Of a DNA stretch of 51,460 bases, positions 9,244 to 19,848 are shown piece by piece. Position 1 is the stretch's first letter. Each line of letters starts with the position of its first letter. The position numbers and the translations under genes are program-made. The stretch lies in contig NZ_WWJT01000051.1 of assembly GCF_009865385.1 (NCBI RefSeq), positions 1-51,460 on the forward strand, read 5' to 3'. Source of the stretch: Streptomyces sp. SID486. Lineage in GTDB: Bacteria > Actinomycetota > Actinomycetes > Streptomycetales > Streptomycetaceae. The notes below the pieces were generated by a model. It ran no database searches and was not told the origin of the DNA. It saw only the letters and a program-made list of their open reading frames with translations.

Positions 9244-9788
9244 CCGAGCTCACCGACATCCCGGCCCTGCTGCGCAGCCGCATCCGCGACGTCGCCGACT
9301 ACCCGGAGCCGGGAGTGATGTTCAAGGACATCACCCCGCTGCTGGCCGACCCGGACGCCTTCACCGCGCTGACCGACGCGCTCGCCGGGATCGCCGCCGA
9401 CACCGGCGCCACCAAGGTCGTCGGCCTGGAGGCCCGGGGCTTCATCCTGGGTGCCCCGGTCGCCGTCCGGGCCGGCCTCGGCTTCATCCCGGTCCGCAAG
9501 GCGGGCAAGCTGCCCGGAGCCACCCTGCGCCAGGCGTACGACCTGGAGTACGGCTCGGCGGAGATCGAGGTGCACGCCGAGGACCTGGCCGCGGGCGACC
9601 GCGTGCTGATCGTCGACGACGTCCTGGCCACCGGCGGCACCGCCGAGGCCGCGATCAAGCTCATCCAGCGCGCGGGCGCCGAGGTCTGCGGCCTCGCGGT
9701 CCTGATGGAGCTGGGATTCCTGGGCGGCCGGACGCGCCTGGGACAGGCCCTGGACGGGGCTCCCCTGGAGGCGCTCCTCCAGGTCTGA
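9240..9788 (+). CDS. apt: Adenine phosphoribosyltransferase
   Basis: Converts adenine and PRPP to AMP in purine salvage. The 182-residue protein shows the type I phosphoribosyltransferase PRPP loop [17 protein letters not shown] and the adenine-family stretches [19 protein letters not shown] and [14 protein letters not shown]. It starts within the secF stop (ATGA overlap). The order secD-secF-apt-relA is a conserved actinobacterial cluster. A strong hairpin follows, so relA has its own promoter. Confidence 0.96.
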   Translation: MTELTDIPALLRSRIRDVADYPEPGVMFKDITPLLADPDAFTALTDALAGIAADTGATKVVGLEARGFILGAPVAVRAGLGFIPVRKAGKLPGATLRQAYDLEYGSAEIEVHAEDLAAGDRVLIVDDVLATGGTAEAAIKLIQRAGAEVCGLAVLMELGFLGGRTRLGQALDGAPLEALLQV

Positions 9789-9795
9789 CGACGCG

Positions 9796-9843
9796 GTACG
9801 GCGACGGCCGCCCCGGGGACACCCTGGGCGGCCGTCGCCGTAC
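9796..9843 (+). terminator. Strong terminator after apt
   Basis: GTACGGCGACGGCCGCCC (9796-9813) pairs perfectly over 18 bp with GGGCGGCCGTCGCCGTAC (9826-9843) around a 12-nt loop, starting 7 nt after the apt stop. GGGCGGCCGTCGCC occurs again at 9876-9889. Confidence 0.85.
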
Positions 9844-10078
9844 GCGGTCCCGCACCGCGTCCCGGTGGTGGCCCGGGGCGGCCGTCGCCCTCCGGTCACG
9901 CACCGCACACCGGGAGAACCCCCCCGCCGACACCCCCAGGAATCCCGCGAGCGCCGCACGCGTTGCAGGGGTAGACGGTCCTCACAGGCGCCTGAAGGCG
10001 ATGACCGGGCGCAGGATCGCTACCATGGGGTCTCCGGAGCCTGACCGGGGGACCCGGATCGTGCACGGAGGAGTCCTC
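9844..10078 (+). other. relA upstream region
   Basis: The 290-nt gap between apt and relA holds the apt terminator, a second copy of GGGCGGCCGTCGCC, and an exact SigR-type promoter match (9939-9964). TACCAT at 10021-10026 could serve as a -10 for a second, housekeeping promoter, but no good -35 is seen. No coding sequence is evident. Confidence 0.6.
9939..9964 (+). promoter_or_regulatory. SigR (disulphide-stress) promoter of relA
   Basis: GGAAT (9939-9943), exactly 18 nt, then GTT (9962-9964): a perfect match to the sigma-R consensus GGAAT-N18-GTT. From memory, relA is a published SigR target in S. coelicolor. The start site would be near 9972, giving a leader of about 105 nt. Confidence 0.8.
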
Positions 10079-12646
<2,568 letters not shown>

Positions 12647-12694
12647 CAGCCCGCCGGGACGCACCCGCTAGGCAAGAAAGAAACCCGCCGAGCG

Positions 12695-12756
12695 CCCGCC
12701 GCGCATGGGAGAGGGCCCCGTACGGCCGTACGGGGCCCTCTCCCATGCGCGGCGGG
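12695..12756. terminator. 62-bp perfect palindrome between convergent genes
   Basis: Left arm 12695-12725 and right arm 12726-12756 are exact reverse complements (31 bp each, no spacer), centred on GTACGGCCGTAC. It lies between the convergent relA and DUF349 genes, ends 4 nt before the DUF349 stop codon, and should act as a terminator on both strands. Confidence 0.85.
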
Positions 12757-12760
12757 AGTC

Positions 12761-13990
12761 TCAGCCGCCGAACTCCTGCAGACCCTTCAGGGCCTGGTCC
12801 AGAAGCGCCTGACGGCCCTCCAGCTCCTTCTCCAGCTTGTCGGCCCGGGAGTTGTTGCCCTGGGCGCGCGCCTGCTCGATCTGACCCCGCAGCTTGTCCA
12901 CGGCGGCCTGCAGCTGGCCGGTCAGACCCTCGGCGCGGGCGCGTGCCTCCGGGTTCGTCCGGCGCCACTCGGCCTCCTCGGCCTCCTGGATCGCCCGCTC
13001 CACGGCGTGCATCCGGCCCTCGACCTTCGGACGCGCGTCCCGCGGGACGTGACCGATGGCCTCCCAGCGCTCGTTGATCGAACGGAAGGCGGCACGCGTG
13101 GACTTCAGGTCGCCGATCGGCAGGAGCTTCTCGGCCTCCTCGGCCAGCTCCTCCTTCAGCTTGAGGTTCTCCGACTGCTCGGCGTCCCGCTCGGCGAACA
13201 CCGAGCTGCGGGCGGCGAAGAACACGTCCTGGGCGCCGCGGAAGCGGTTCCACAGGTCGTCTTCGTGCTCGCGCTGGGCGCGGCCCGCGGCCTTCCAGTC
13301 CGCCATCAGCTCGCGGTAACGGGCGGCCGTCGGCCCCCAGTCCGTCGAACCGGACAGCCCCTCGGCCTCGGCGACCAGCCGCTCCTTGATCCGGCGGGCG
13401 TCCTCGCGCTGCGCGTCCAGCTGCGCGAAGTGCGCCTTACGGCGCTTGGAGAACGCCGAGCGGGCGTGCGAGAAGCGGTGCCACAGCTCGTCGTCGGACT
13501 TGCGGTCCAGCCGCGGCAGCCCCTTCCAGGTGTCCACCAGCGCCCGCAGCCGCTCACCGGCGGCCCGCCACTGGTCGGACTGCGCGAGCTGCTCCGCCTC
13601 GACGACCAGGTCCTCCTTGGCCTTGCGGGCCTCGTCGGACTGCTTGGCCCGCTGGACCTTGCGCTCCTCGCGGCGCGCCTCCACGGTCGCCACGAGCTTG
13701 TCCAGCCGCTCCCGCAGCGCGGCCAGGTCGCCCACCGCGTGGTGCGCGTCCACCTGCTCGCGCAGGTGGCCGATGGCGGTCTGGGCGTCCTTCGCCGACA
13801 GGTCGGTCGTCTTCACTCGCTTCTCGAGGAGGCCGATCTCGACAACCAGGCCCTCGTACTTGCGCTCGAAGTAGGCCAGCGCCTCCTCGGGGGAGCCGGC
13901 CTGCCAGGAACCGACGACCTGCTCGCCGTCGGCCGTACGCACGTACACGGTCCCCGTCTCGTCGACGCGGCCCCACGGGTCGCTGCTCAC
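12761..13990 (-). CDS. DUF349 domain protein
   Basis: A 409-residue, highly charged, mostly helical protein with three DUF349 repeats, each about 75 residues. The clearest are around 141-192 (WRAAGERLRALVDTWKG ... DDELWHRFSHARSAF) and 218-269 (DWKAAGRAQREHEDDLWNRF); the third (about 294-345) is more diverged. An N-terminal part (1-60) looks globular, residues 60-130 look coiled-coil, and the C-terminus (350-405) is another predicted coiled coil. DUF349 proteins are of unknown function. The GTG start has GGAGGAG 4 nt upstream. It is convergent with relA and shares a palindromic terminator with it; the cyclophilin gene lies upstream on the same strand. Confidence 0.9.
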   Translation of the reverse strand: MSSDPWGRVDETGTVYVRTADGEQVVGSWQAGSPEEALAYFERKYEGLVVEIGLLEKRVKTTDLSAKDAQTAIGHLREQVDAHHAVGDLAALRERLDKLVATVEARREERKVQRAKQSDEARKAKEDLVVEAEQLAQSDQWRAAGERLRALVDTWKGLPRLDRKSDDELWHRFSHARSAFSKRRKAHFAQLDAQREDARRIKERLVAEAEGLSGSTDWGPTAARYRELMADWKAAGRAQREHEDDLWNRFRGAQDVFFAARSSVFAERDAEQSENLKLKEELAEEAEKLLPIGDLKSTRAAFRSINERWEAIGHVPRDARPKVEGRMHAVERAIQEAEEAEWRRTNPEARARAEGLTGQLQAAVDKLRGQIEQARAQGNNSRADKLEKELEGRQALLDQALKGLQEFGG

Positions 13991-14178
13991 AGCGCCTCCT
14001 CCACATGATGCCTGCGGGGGGCCTCAGCACCCCCGGGCATCGTCCACAGTTTCGTCACGGCCAACATAGGCGACCGGCGGGTTGCCTGTCCGCATCCAGC
14101 GCGACCGAAATTCCGCTACCGGCCGTGTCGACCTTCACGTGCGGTTATCGGCCCGGCCGGGCGGGTCGGGACGCCGGT
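13991..14178 (-). other. Gap upstream of the DUF349 gene
   Basis: On the minus strand this 188-nt gap carries the DUF349 ribosome binding site and a TATGTT sequence near 14065 that could be a -10 element, with no clear -35. A GC-rich palindrome (GCCCGGCCGGGC) near 14151-14162 may end the upstream cyclophilin transcript. Confidence 0.35.
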
Positions 14179-15000
14179 TCAGGACTTGGTGACCGTGGCC
14201 TTGTCGATCACGACCGTCGCGTTCGGTGCGCCGTCCCCGCCGCCGGTGTTCTCGCCGGCCGCGGCGATCTTGTCCAGCACCTTCAGGCCGGCCGCGTCGA
14301 TGGTGCCGAACGGCGTGTACTGGGGCGGCAGCGGGCTGTCCTTGTAGACGAGGAAGAACTGGCTGCCGCCGGTGTGCTTCTGCCCGGTGTTGGCCATCGC
14401 CACCGTGCCCGCCGGGTACGTGTGGCTCTTCAGGCTGCTGTCCTTCAGGTTCTCGTCCGGGAGCGTGTAGCCGGGGCCGCCGGTGCCGGTGCCCTGCGGG
14501 TCGCCGCACTGCAGGACGTAGATGCCCTGGGTCACCAGGCGGTGGCACTTGGTGTGGTCGAAGTAGCCCTTGCCGGCGAGGAAGTCGAACGAGTTCACCG
14601 TGTGCGGCGCCGCGGACGTCTTCAGCGCGACGCCGATGTCGCCGCATGTCGTCGCGAGCTTCATCGTGTACTTCGCCGACGTGTCGATCGTCATCGCCGG
14701 CTCCTTCTTCCAGCTCAGCTTCTTCACCGAGCCGGCCGCCGGCTTCTCGCACGGGTCGGGGGCCTTGCTGGTCGGAGTGGCGCTCGGCGTGGTCTCGGCG
14801 CTGGCGTTCGTCTTCTTGTCGTCGTCCTTGAGCACGCCCGTCGTGTACAGGGCGACACTGCCGATCACGACCAGGCCCAGTACCGACGCGATCGCGGAGT
14901 TGCGCAGGCGGGCCTTGCGCCGCGCCTGGGTGCGCCGCTGCTGCTGCCGCAAGAACTTCTCCCGGGCGAGCTGACGCCGCCGCTGCTCCTGGCTGACCAC
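14179..15000 (-). CDS. Membrane-anchored peptidyl-prolyl cis-trans isomerase, cyclophilin type
   Basis: Speeds cis-trans isomerisation at proline and helps folding outside the membrane. In the 273-residue protein, residues 1-34 are very basic (RRTQARRKARLR), residues about 35-56 form one membrane helix (AIASVLGLVVIGSVALYTTG), residues 57-95 are a Ser/Thr/Pro/Lys linker and the rest is a cyclophilin domain. The catalytic arginine is Arg154 in CHRLVTQG (usually FHR), and MANTG...GGSQFFLVY is the conserved substrate-binding segment. The GTG at 15000 is chosen because AGGAG lies 8 nt upstream and the basic N-terminus begins there. The gene is divergent from the hydrolase at 15168. Confidence 0.92.
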   Translation of the reverse strand: MVSQEQRRRQLAREKFLRQQQRRTQARRKARLRNSAIASVLGLVVIGSVALYTTGVLKDDDKKTNASAETTPSATPTSKAPDPCEKPAAGSVKKLSWKKEPAMTIDTSAKYTMKLATTCGDIGVALKTSAAPHTVNSFDFLAGKGYFDHTKCHRLVTQGIYVLQCGDPQGTGTGGPGYTLPDENLKDSSLKSHTYPAGTVAMANTGQKHTGGSQFFLVYKDSPLPPQYTPFGTIDAAGLKVLDKIAAAGENTGGGDGAPNATVVIDKATVTKS

Positions 15001-15167
15001 CGGGTTTCTCCTATGCGTGTCGTGTGTCGGGCGGGACGCGCGCGTCCTCGTGAGCCGACCGCTGGGTGTAGCCCCGTACCGTATATGGGTTCGCTGAGGA
15101 AACGGCAGCGCCGGTAGGCTCTGAGGGCGGCCGAAGCCGCCAGTATTCGACACAACGAAGGACGATC

Positions 15168-15875
15168 GTGCTCATTGCCGGGTTCCCCGCCGGGGCCTGG
15201 GGGACGAACTGTTATGTCGTCGCCCCCGCCGCCGGTGAGGAGTGCGTGATCATCGACCCCGGCCACCAGGCCGCCGAGGGCGTCGAGGAGACGCTGAAGA
15301 AGCACCGGCTCAAGCCGGTCGCCGTCATCCTCACCCACGGCCACATCGACCACGTCGCCTCGGTCGTCCCCGTCTGCGGAGCACACGGGGTACCGGCCTG
15401 GATCCACCCCGAGGACCGGTACATGATGAGCGACCCCGGGAAGGGCATCGGCCGCTCCATCGGCATGCCCCTGCTGGGCGAGCTGACCGTGGGGGAGCCC
15501 GACGACGTCAGGGAGCTGACGGACGGCGCGAACCTGGAACTGGCCGGACTGGACTTCTCCGTCGCGCACGCGCCGGGCCATACCAAGGGGTCGGTGACCT
15601 TCAGGACGCCCGGGACCACCGACATCCCGTCGGTGTTCTTCGCCGGGGACTTCCTGTTCGCCGGCTCCATCGGACGCACCGACCTGCCGGGCGGATCCAT
15701 GGAGGACATGATGCGGTCCCTGGCACGCGTGTGCCTGCCGCTCGACGACTCCACCGTGGTGCTGTCCGGCCACGGCCCCCAGACGACCATCGGCCAGGAG
15801 CGCGCCACCAACCCGTACCTGCGGCAGGTGGCCGCCGGCCGGGAAGCCGCCCAGGCTCCCCGACGAGGAATGTGA
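15168..15875 (+). CDS. Metallo-beta-lactamase-fold hydrolase (glyoxalase II-like)
   Basis: A 235-residue zinc hydrolase. The motif THGHIDH supplies His57, His59, Asp61 and His62; later ligands are the His in APGHTKGS (about 138), the Asp in FAGDFLF and the His in LSGHGPQT. The compact size and layout match the glyoxalase II-like group that hydrolyses thioesters, but the true substrate is unknown; such a gene commonly sits next to hisS in actinobacteria. GTG start with GAAGGA upstream. hisS follows 15 nt later, so the two are probably co-transcribed. Confidence 0.9.
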   Translation: MLIAGFPAGAWGTNCYVVAPAAGEECVIIDPGHQAAEGVEETLKKHRLKPVAVILTHGHIDHVASVVPVCGAHGVPAWIHPEDRYMMSDPGKGIGRSIGMPLLGELTVGEPDDVRELTDGANLELAGLDFSVAHAPGHTKGSVTFRTPGTTDIPSVFFAGDFLFAGSIGRTDLPGGSMEDMMRSLARVCLPLDDSTVVLSGHGPQTTIGQERATNPYLRQVAAGREAAQAPRRGM

Positions 15876-15892
15876 CGAGAGAGCTTTCCGTT
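15867..15892 (+). promoter_or_regulatory. SigR-like sequence at the hisS start (uncertain)
   Basis: GGAAT (15867-15871), 18 nt, GTT (15890-15892) matches the sigma-R consensus exactly, but the predicted start of transcription would fall about 8 nt inside hisS. It is therefore either a chance match or a source of a 5'-shortened message. Confidence 0.25.
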
Positions 15893-17153
15893 GAGCACCT
15901 TCAAGGCCCCCAAGGGCACCTACGACCTGCTCCCGCCGGACTCGGCCAAGTACCTGGCGGTCCGCGAGGCGATCGCGGCCCCGCTGCGCGACTCCGGCTA
16001 CGGCTACATCGAGACCCCGGGTTTCGAGAACGTCGAGCTGTTCGCGCGCGGTGTCGGTGAGTCCACCGACATCGTGACCAAGGAGATGTACGTCTTCGAG
16101 ACCAAGGGGGGCGACCGGCTCGCCCTGCGCCCGGAGACCACCGCTCCCGTGCTGCGGGCGGTGCTGGAGGCCAACCTGCACAAGGCCGGCAACCTCCCGG
16201 TGAAGGTCTGGTACTCCGGCTCGCAGTACCGCTACGAGCGCCCCCAGAAGGGCCGTTACCGCCACTTCTCCCAGGTCGGTGCCGAGGCGATCGGCACGGA
16301 GGACCCGGCGCTGGACGCCGAGCTGATCATCCTGGCCGACCAGGCGTACCGCTCCCTCGGCCTGCGCGACTTCCGCATCCTGCTCAACAGCCTCGGCGAC
16401 AAGGAGTGCCGGCCGGTGTACCGGTCCGCGCTCCAGGACTTCCTGCGCGGCCTGGACCTGGACGAGGACACGCTGCGGCGCGCGGAGATCAACCCGCTGC
16501 GCGTCCTGGACGACAAGCGCGAGTCGGTGCAGAAGCAGCTGACCGGCGCGCCCCTCCTGCGCGACTACCTGTGTGACGCGTGCAAGGCGTACCACGAGGA
16601 GGTCCGCGAGCTGATCACCGCGGCGGGCGTCTCCTTCGAGGACGACCCGAAGCTCGTGCGCGGCCTGGACTACTACACCCGCACCACCTTCGAGTTCGTG
16701 CACGACGGCCTCGGCTCGCAGTCCGCGGTGGGCGGCGGCGGCCGCTACGACGGCCTGTCCGAGATGATCGGCGGCCCCGCGCTGCCGTCCGTCGGCTGGG
16801 CCCTCGGCGTCGACCGCACGGTCCTCGCGCTGGAGGCCGAGGGAGTCGCACTGGACATCCCCGCGACGACCAGCGTCTACGCCGTCCCGCTCGGCGAGGA
16901 GGCCCGCCGGGTGCTCTTCGCCAAGGTCACCGAGCTGCGCAAGGTGGGCATCGCGACGGACTTCGCGTACGGCGACAAGGGGCTGAAGGGCGCCATGAAG
17001 AACGCCAACCGCTCGGGCGCCCGCTACACGGTCGTGGCCGGCGAGCGGGACCTTGCCGAGGGCGTCGTCCAGCTCAAGGACATGGAGACCGGCGAGCAGG
17101 CGGCGATCGGCGTCAACGAGATCGTGGCGGAACTCGAGGCACGGCTCGGCTGA
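15891..17153 (+). CDS. hisS: Histidyl-tRNA synthetase
   Basis: Class II aminoacyl-tRNA synthetase that charges tRNA-His. The 420-residue protein has motif 1 in the N-terminal region, motif 2 ([21 protein letters not shown]), the histidine-specific signature [15 protein letters not shown], motif 3 ([13 protein letters not shown]) and a C-terminal anticodon-binding domain ending [14 protein letters not shown]. The TTG start gives the standard N-terminus [17 protein letters not shown]; the ribosome binding site is weak (GAGAGAG). It follows the hydrolase by 15 nt and is ended by a clear hairpin. Confidence 0.97.
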   Translation: MSTFKAPKGTYDLLPPDSAKYLAVREAIAAPLRDSGYGYIETPGFENVELFARGVGESTDIVTKEMYVFETKGGDRLALRPETTAPVLRAVLEANLHKAGNLPVKVWYSGSQYRYERPQKGRYRHFSQVGAEAIGTEDPALDAELIILADQAYRSLGLRDFRILLNSLGDKECRPVYRSALQDFLRGLDLDEDTLRRAEINPLRVLDDKRESVQKQLTGAPLLRDYLCDACKAYHEEVRELITAAGVSFEDDPKLVRGLDYYTRTTFEFVHDGLGSQSAVGGGGRYDGLSEMIGGPALPSVGWALGVDRTVLALEAEGVALDIPATTSVYAVPLGEEARRVLFAKVTELRKVGIATDFAYGDKGLKGAMKNANRSGARYTVVAGERDLAEGVVQLKDMETGEQAAIGVNEIVAELEARLG

Positions 17154-17159
17154 CGGCAC

Positions 17160-17187
17160 GTGGGCGCCGGAGGAATCCGGCGCCCAC
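17160..17187 (+). terminator. hisS terminator hairpin
   Basis: GTGGGCGCCGG (17160-17170) pairs perfectly over 11 bp with CCGGCGCCCAC (17177-17187), loop aggaat, 6 nt after the hisS stop. Confidence 0.85.
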
Positions 17188-17315
17188 ACCGGTCCGTGAC
17201 GCCGGCAGGCACCGGCCCGTCGAGCCGGCAGGCGCCGGTCCGTGGAGCCGGCCCTCGCCGGTCCGTGGAGCCGGGCCAGCGCCGGTCCGTCAAGACGGCG
17301 AGCGCCGATTCGTCC
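17187..17315. repeat. 23-bp imperfect tandem repeat, 5.5 copies
   Basis: Units start at 17187, 17210, 17233, 17256 (24 nt), 17280 and 17303 (partial). The consensus is close to CGCCGGTCCGTGGAGCCGG followed by about 4 variable nt. It begins on the last base of the hisS terminator stem. Units 3 and 4 share 19 of their first 19 bases. Confidence 0.85.
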
Positions 17316-17487
17316 GCCGCCCATGCGTTCGCGTGGGCTGCCGGGCCCCCCGGACCCGGCCGGAACCGAACGGTTCGGGCTCCTCGCGCGTACCTTCTTA
17401 TGTCCACCGAACGGTGGACACAGGTGCCCGTGCGGCACAATGACCGTGCCCGAAGATGGTCCAGTCTCAAGTGACGGAATCGGCGTG

Positions 17488-18144
17488 ATGAGCAAGACGA
17501 CAGTGAACGACGTCTCCGCGGAACCCGGTCCGGAGCGCGCCGCCACGGCCCCGCGCGCGGTGGGCGGCAGCCGTGCCTTCGCCATCCTGCTGGTGATCAC
17601 CGGCGCGGCCGGACTGCTGGCCGCCTGGGTCATCACGATCGACAAGTTCAAGCTGCTGGAAGCCAAGGTCGCGGGCAAGACCTTCACCCCCGGCTGCAGC
17701 CTCAACCCGGTGGTCTCCTGCGGCAGCGTCATGGAGAGCAAGCAGGCCGCCGCCTTCGGTTTCCCCAACCCGATGCTCGGCCTGGTCTGCTACGGCGTCG
17801 TGATCTGCGTCGGCATGAGCCTGCTGGCCCGCGCCCGCTTCCCCCGCTGGTACTGGCTGACCTTCAACTTCGGCTGCCTCTTCGGCGTCGCCTTCTGCAC
17901 CTGGCTGCAGTTCCAGTCCCTGTACCGGATCAACGCGCTGTGCCTGTGGTGCTCGCTGGCCTGGGTCGCCACGATCACCATGTTCTGGTACGTCACCTCG
18001 TTCAACGTCCGCAACGGCTTCCTGCCGGCCCCGCGTCCGCTGAAGTCCTTCTTCGGCGAGTTCACCTGGGTCGTGCCCGTCCTGCACGTCGGCATCATCG
18101 GCATGCTGGTCCTCACCCGCTGGTGGGACTTCTGGACGAGCTGA
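17488..18144 (+). CDS. Vitamin K epoxide reductase (VKOR) family protein
   Basis: Integral membrane thiol-disulphide oxidoreductase that, in actinobacteria, reoxidises DsbA-like proteins and passes electrons to menaquinone. The 218-residue protein has an N-terminal helix (about 30-50) and further helices near 97-115, 124-141, 150-170 and 194-211. All diagnostic residues are present: the loop cysteines Cys70 and Cys78 (CSLNPVVSC), the Ser at +6 (Ser84), and the active-site pair Cys152-Cys155 (CLWC) facing the quinone. The ATG at 17488 is chosen; a GTG three bases earlier is equally possible. There is no DsbA-like partner gene beside it. Confidence 0.93.
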   Translation: MSKTTVNDVSAEPGPERAATAPRAVGGSRAFAILLVITGAAGLLAAWVITIDKFKLLEAKVAGKTFTPGCSLNPVVSCGSVMESKQAAAFGFPNPMLGLVCYGVVICVGMSLLARARFPRWYWLTFNFGCLFGVAFCTWLQFQSLYRINALCLWCSLAWVATITMFWYVTSFNVRNGFLPAPRPLKSFFGEFTWVVPVLHVGIIGMLVLTRWWDFWTS

Positions 18145-18158
18145 CGGCCCTGCGGGGA

Positions 18159-18181
18159 TTGTCAGTGCGGTGTTCTAGGGT
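18159..18181 (+). promoter_or_regulatory. RecA-NDp (PafBC-type) DNA-damage promoter of rarA
   Basis: TTGTCAGTG (18159-18167), 8-nt spacer, TAGGGT (18176-18181): a second exact match to TTGTCRGTG-N8-TANNNT. The hexamer ends 6 nt before the rarA GTG, so the message is probably leaderless. Confidence 0.85.
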
Positions 18182-18187
18182 TTCAGC

Positions 18188-19543
18188 GTGGAACCCGACC
18201 TCTTCACCGCCGCGGCGGAAGAACGCCAGGAGAAGGACCCGGCAGGCAGCCCCCTGGCGGTGCGCATGCGCCCGCGCACACTCGACGAGGTCGTGGGCCA
18301 GCAGCATCTGCTGAAGCCCGGCTCGCCGCTGCGCCGCCTGGTCGGCGAGGGCTCCGGCGGTCCCGCCGGCCCGTCCTCGGTGATCCTGTGGGGCCCGCCG
18401 GGCACCGGCAAGACCACCCTGGCCTACGTCGTCTCCAAGGCGACCGACAAGCGGTTCGTGGAACTGTCCGCGATCACCGCCGGCGTCAAGGAGGTCCGCG
18501 CGGTCATCGACGGCGCCCGCCGGGCCACCGGCGGCTTCGGCAAGGAGACCGTCCTCTTCCTGGACGAGATCCACCGCTTCAGCAAGGCCCAGCAGGACTC
18601 CCTGCTGCCGGCCGTGGAGAACCGCTGGGTGACCCTGATCGCGGCCACCACGGAGAACCCGTACTTCTCGGTGATCTCCCCCCTGCTCTCCCGCTCCCTG
18701 CTGCTCACCCTCGAACCCCTCACCGACGACGACATCCGCGGCCTGCTCCGGCGCGCGCTCGCCGACGACCGCGGCCTGAAGAACGCCGTCGCGCTCCCCG
18801 AGGGCACCGAGGACCACCTGCTGCGGATCGCCGGCGGCGACGCCCGCCGCGCCCTGACCGCCCTGGAGGCCGCCGCCGGGGCCGCCCTGGACCAGGGCGA
18901 GAGCGAGATCAGCCTCCAGACGCTGGAGCAGACCGTCGACCGGGCCGCGGTGAAGTACGACCGCGACGGCGACCAGCACTACGACGTCGCCAGCGCCCTC
19001 ATCAAGTCCATCCGCGGCTCCGACGTCGACGCGGCCCTGCACTACCTGGCCCGCATGATCGAGGCCGGCGAGGACCCCCGGTTCATCGCCCGCCGCCTGA
19101 TGATCTCCGCCAGCGAGGACATCGGCCTGGCCGACCCGGGCGCCCTGCCGATCGCGGTCGCCGCCGCCCAGGCCGTCGCCATGATCGGCTTCCCGGAGGC
19201 CGCCCTCACCCTCAGCCACGCCACCATCGCCCTGGCCCTCGCCCCCAAGTCCAACTCGGCGACCACCGCGATCGGCGCCGCCATGGAGGACGTACGCAAG
19301 GGCCTGGCCGGCCCGGTGCCGCCGCACCTGCGCGACGGGCACTACAAGGGCGCCGCCGAACTCGGCCACGCCCAGGGATACGTGTACCCGCACGACCTGC
19401 CGGAGGGCATCGCCGAGCAGCAGTACGCCCCGGACGCCCTGAAGGACCGCGCGTACTACGAACCGACCCGGCACGGCGCCGAGGCACGGTACGCGGACGC
19501 CGTGGAATGGACCCGCAAGCACCTCGGTCGCAAGCGCTCATGA
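18188..19543 (+). CDS. rarA: Replication-associated recombination protein A (RarA/MgsA)
   Basis: AAA+ ATPase of the RarA/MgsA/WRNIP1 family that acts at stalled replication forks, related to clamp loaders. In the 451-residue protein Walker A is GPPGTGKT (69-76), Walker [11 protein letters not shown] (122-131) and sensor 1 AATTENPYF; the C-terminal part (about 250-450), with [19 protein letters not shown] and the MgsA oligomerisation region, is complete. The GTG start lies 6 nt after a RecA-NDp -10 element with no Shine-Dalgarno, which suggests a leaderless, DNA-damage-induced message. It is 43 nt downstream of the VKOR gene but is probably transcribed on its own. Confidence 0.94.
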   Translation: MEPDLFTAAAEERQEKDPAGSPLAVRMRPRTLDEVVGQQHLLKPGSPLRRLVGEGSGGPAGPSSVILWGPPGTGKTTLAYVVSKATDKRFVELSAITAGVKEVRAVIDGARRATGGFGKETVLFLDEIHRFSKAQQDSLLPAVENRWVTLIAATTENPYFSVISPLLSRSLLLTLEPLTDDDIRGLLRRALADDRGLKNAVALPEGTEDHLLRIAGGDARRALTALEAAAGAALDQGESEISLQTLEQTVDRAAVKYDRDGDQHYDVASALIKSIRGSDVDAALHYLARMIEAGEDPRFIARRLMISASEDIGLADPGALPIAVAAAQAVAMIGFPEAALTLSHATIALALAPKSNSATTAIGAAMEDVRKGLAGPVPPHLRDGHYKGAAELGHAQGYVYPHDLPEGIAEQQYAPDALKDRAYYEPTRHGAEARYADAVEWTRKHLGRKRS

Positions 19544-19551
19544 GCACCCTG

Positions 19552-19557
19552 TAGACT
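19552..19557 (+). promoter_or_regulatory. Likely rpsD promoter -10 element
   Basis: TAGACT is the same hexamer used in the yajC promoter and is typical of HrdB promoters. A weak -35 (TCGCAA, 19528-19533) lies 18 nt upstream, inside the end of rarA. The leader would run from about 19564 to 19848. Confidence 0.5.
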
Positions 19558-19848
19558 GCTCCGAAGTGCCGAGTCCCGTGCAGTCAGAGCGGGACAGCCG
19601 GCCGGAGACCCGGTCCTTCGCGGACCGGCTCCAGGAGCGTCGCGCACCGTCGAACGGTGTCGCGGGCAGCCCACCACCACCCCGGAACTCCCGGGAGAGG
19701 TCGGTGGGCCACTCGCGTGCTGCACGTATGTGCCCAGACCAGGGAAGCGGCTGCCCGACAGGTCCCCTGCGGACCTCACGGGTTTTCCCGGCTGCGGATG
19801 CGACCTCTCTCGACCTGACGAGCCGGAAACTAGGAAAGAGAAGAACAA
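19558..19848 (+). ncRNA. Long structured rpsD leader, candidate ribosomal-protein autoregulatory RNA
   Basis: About 285 nt separate the putative promoter from the rpsD start, with no supported coding sequence. The first 150 nt can fold into consecutive perfect hairpins: 19573-19578 with 19590-19595; 19610-19616 with 19622-19628 (UUCG-type loop); 19645-19650 with 19654-19659; and 19669-19675 with 19703-19709, enclosing 19681-19685 with 19691-19695. S4 represses its own synthesis through mRNA structure in several bacteria, so a similar role is plausible here but unproven. Confidence 0.5.

Larger units (their letters stand above)
17154..17487 (+). other. hisS-VKOR intergenic region (334 nt)
   Basis: Holds the hisS terminator, then 5.5 copies of a 23-nt imperfect tandem repeat (17187-17315), then about 170 nt leading to the VKOR gene. 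I see no supported coding sequence; open frames through the repeats look like GC-skew artefacts. Confidence 0.7.

Noticed and set aside
9092..10078. Upstream extension of the relA frame through secF and apt
   Set aside because: It crosses two genes and a terminator; the TTG at 10079 has a strong ribosome binding site.
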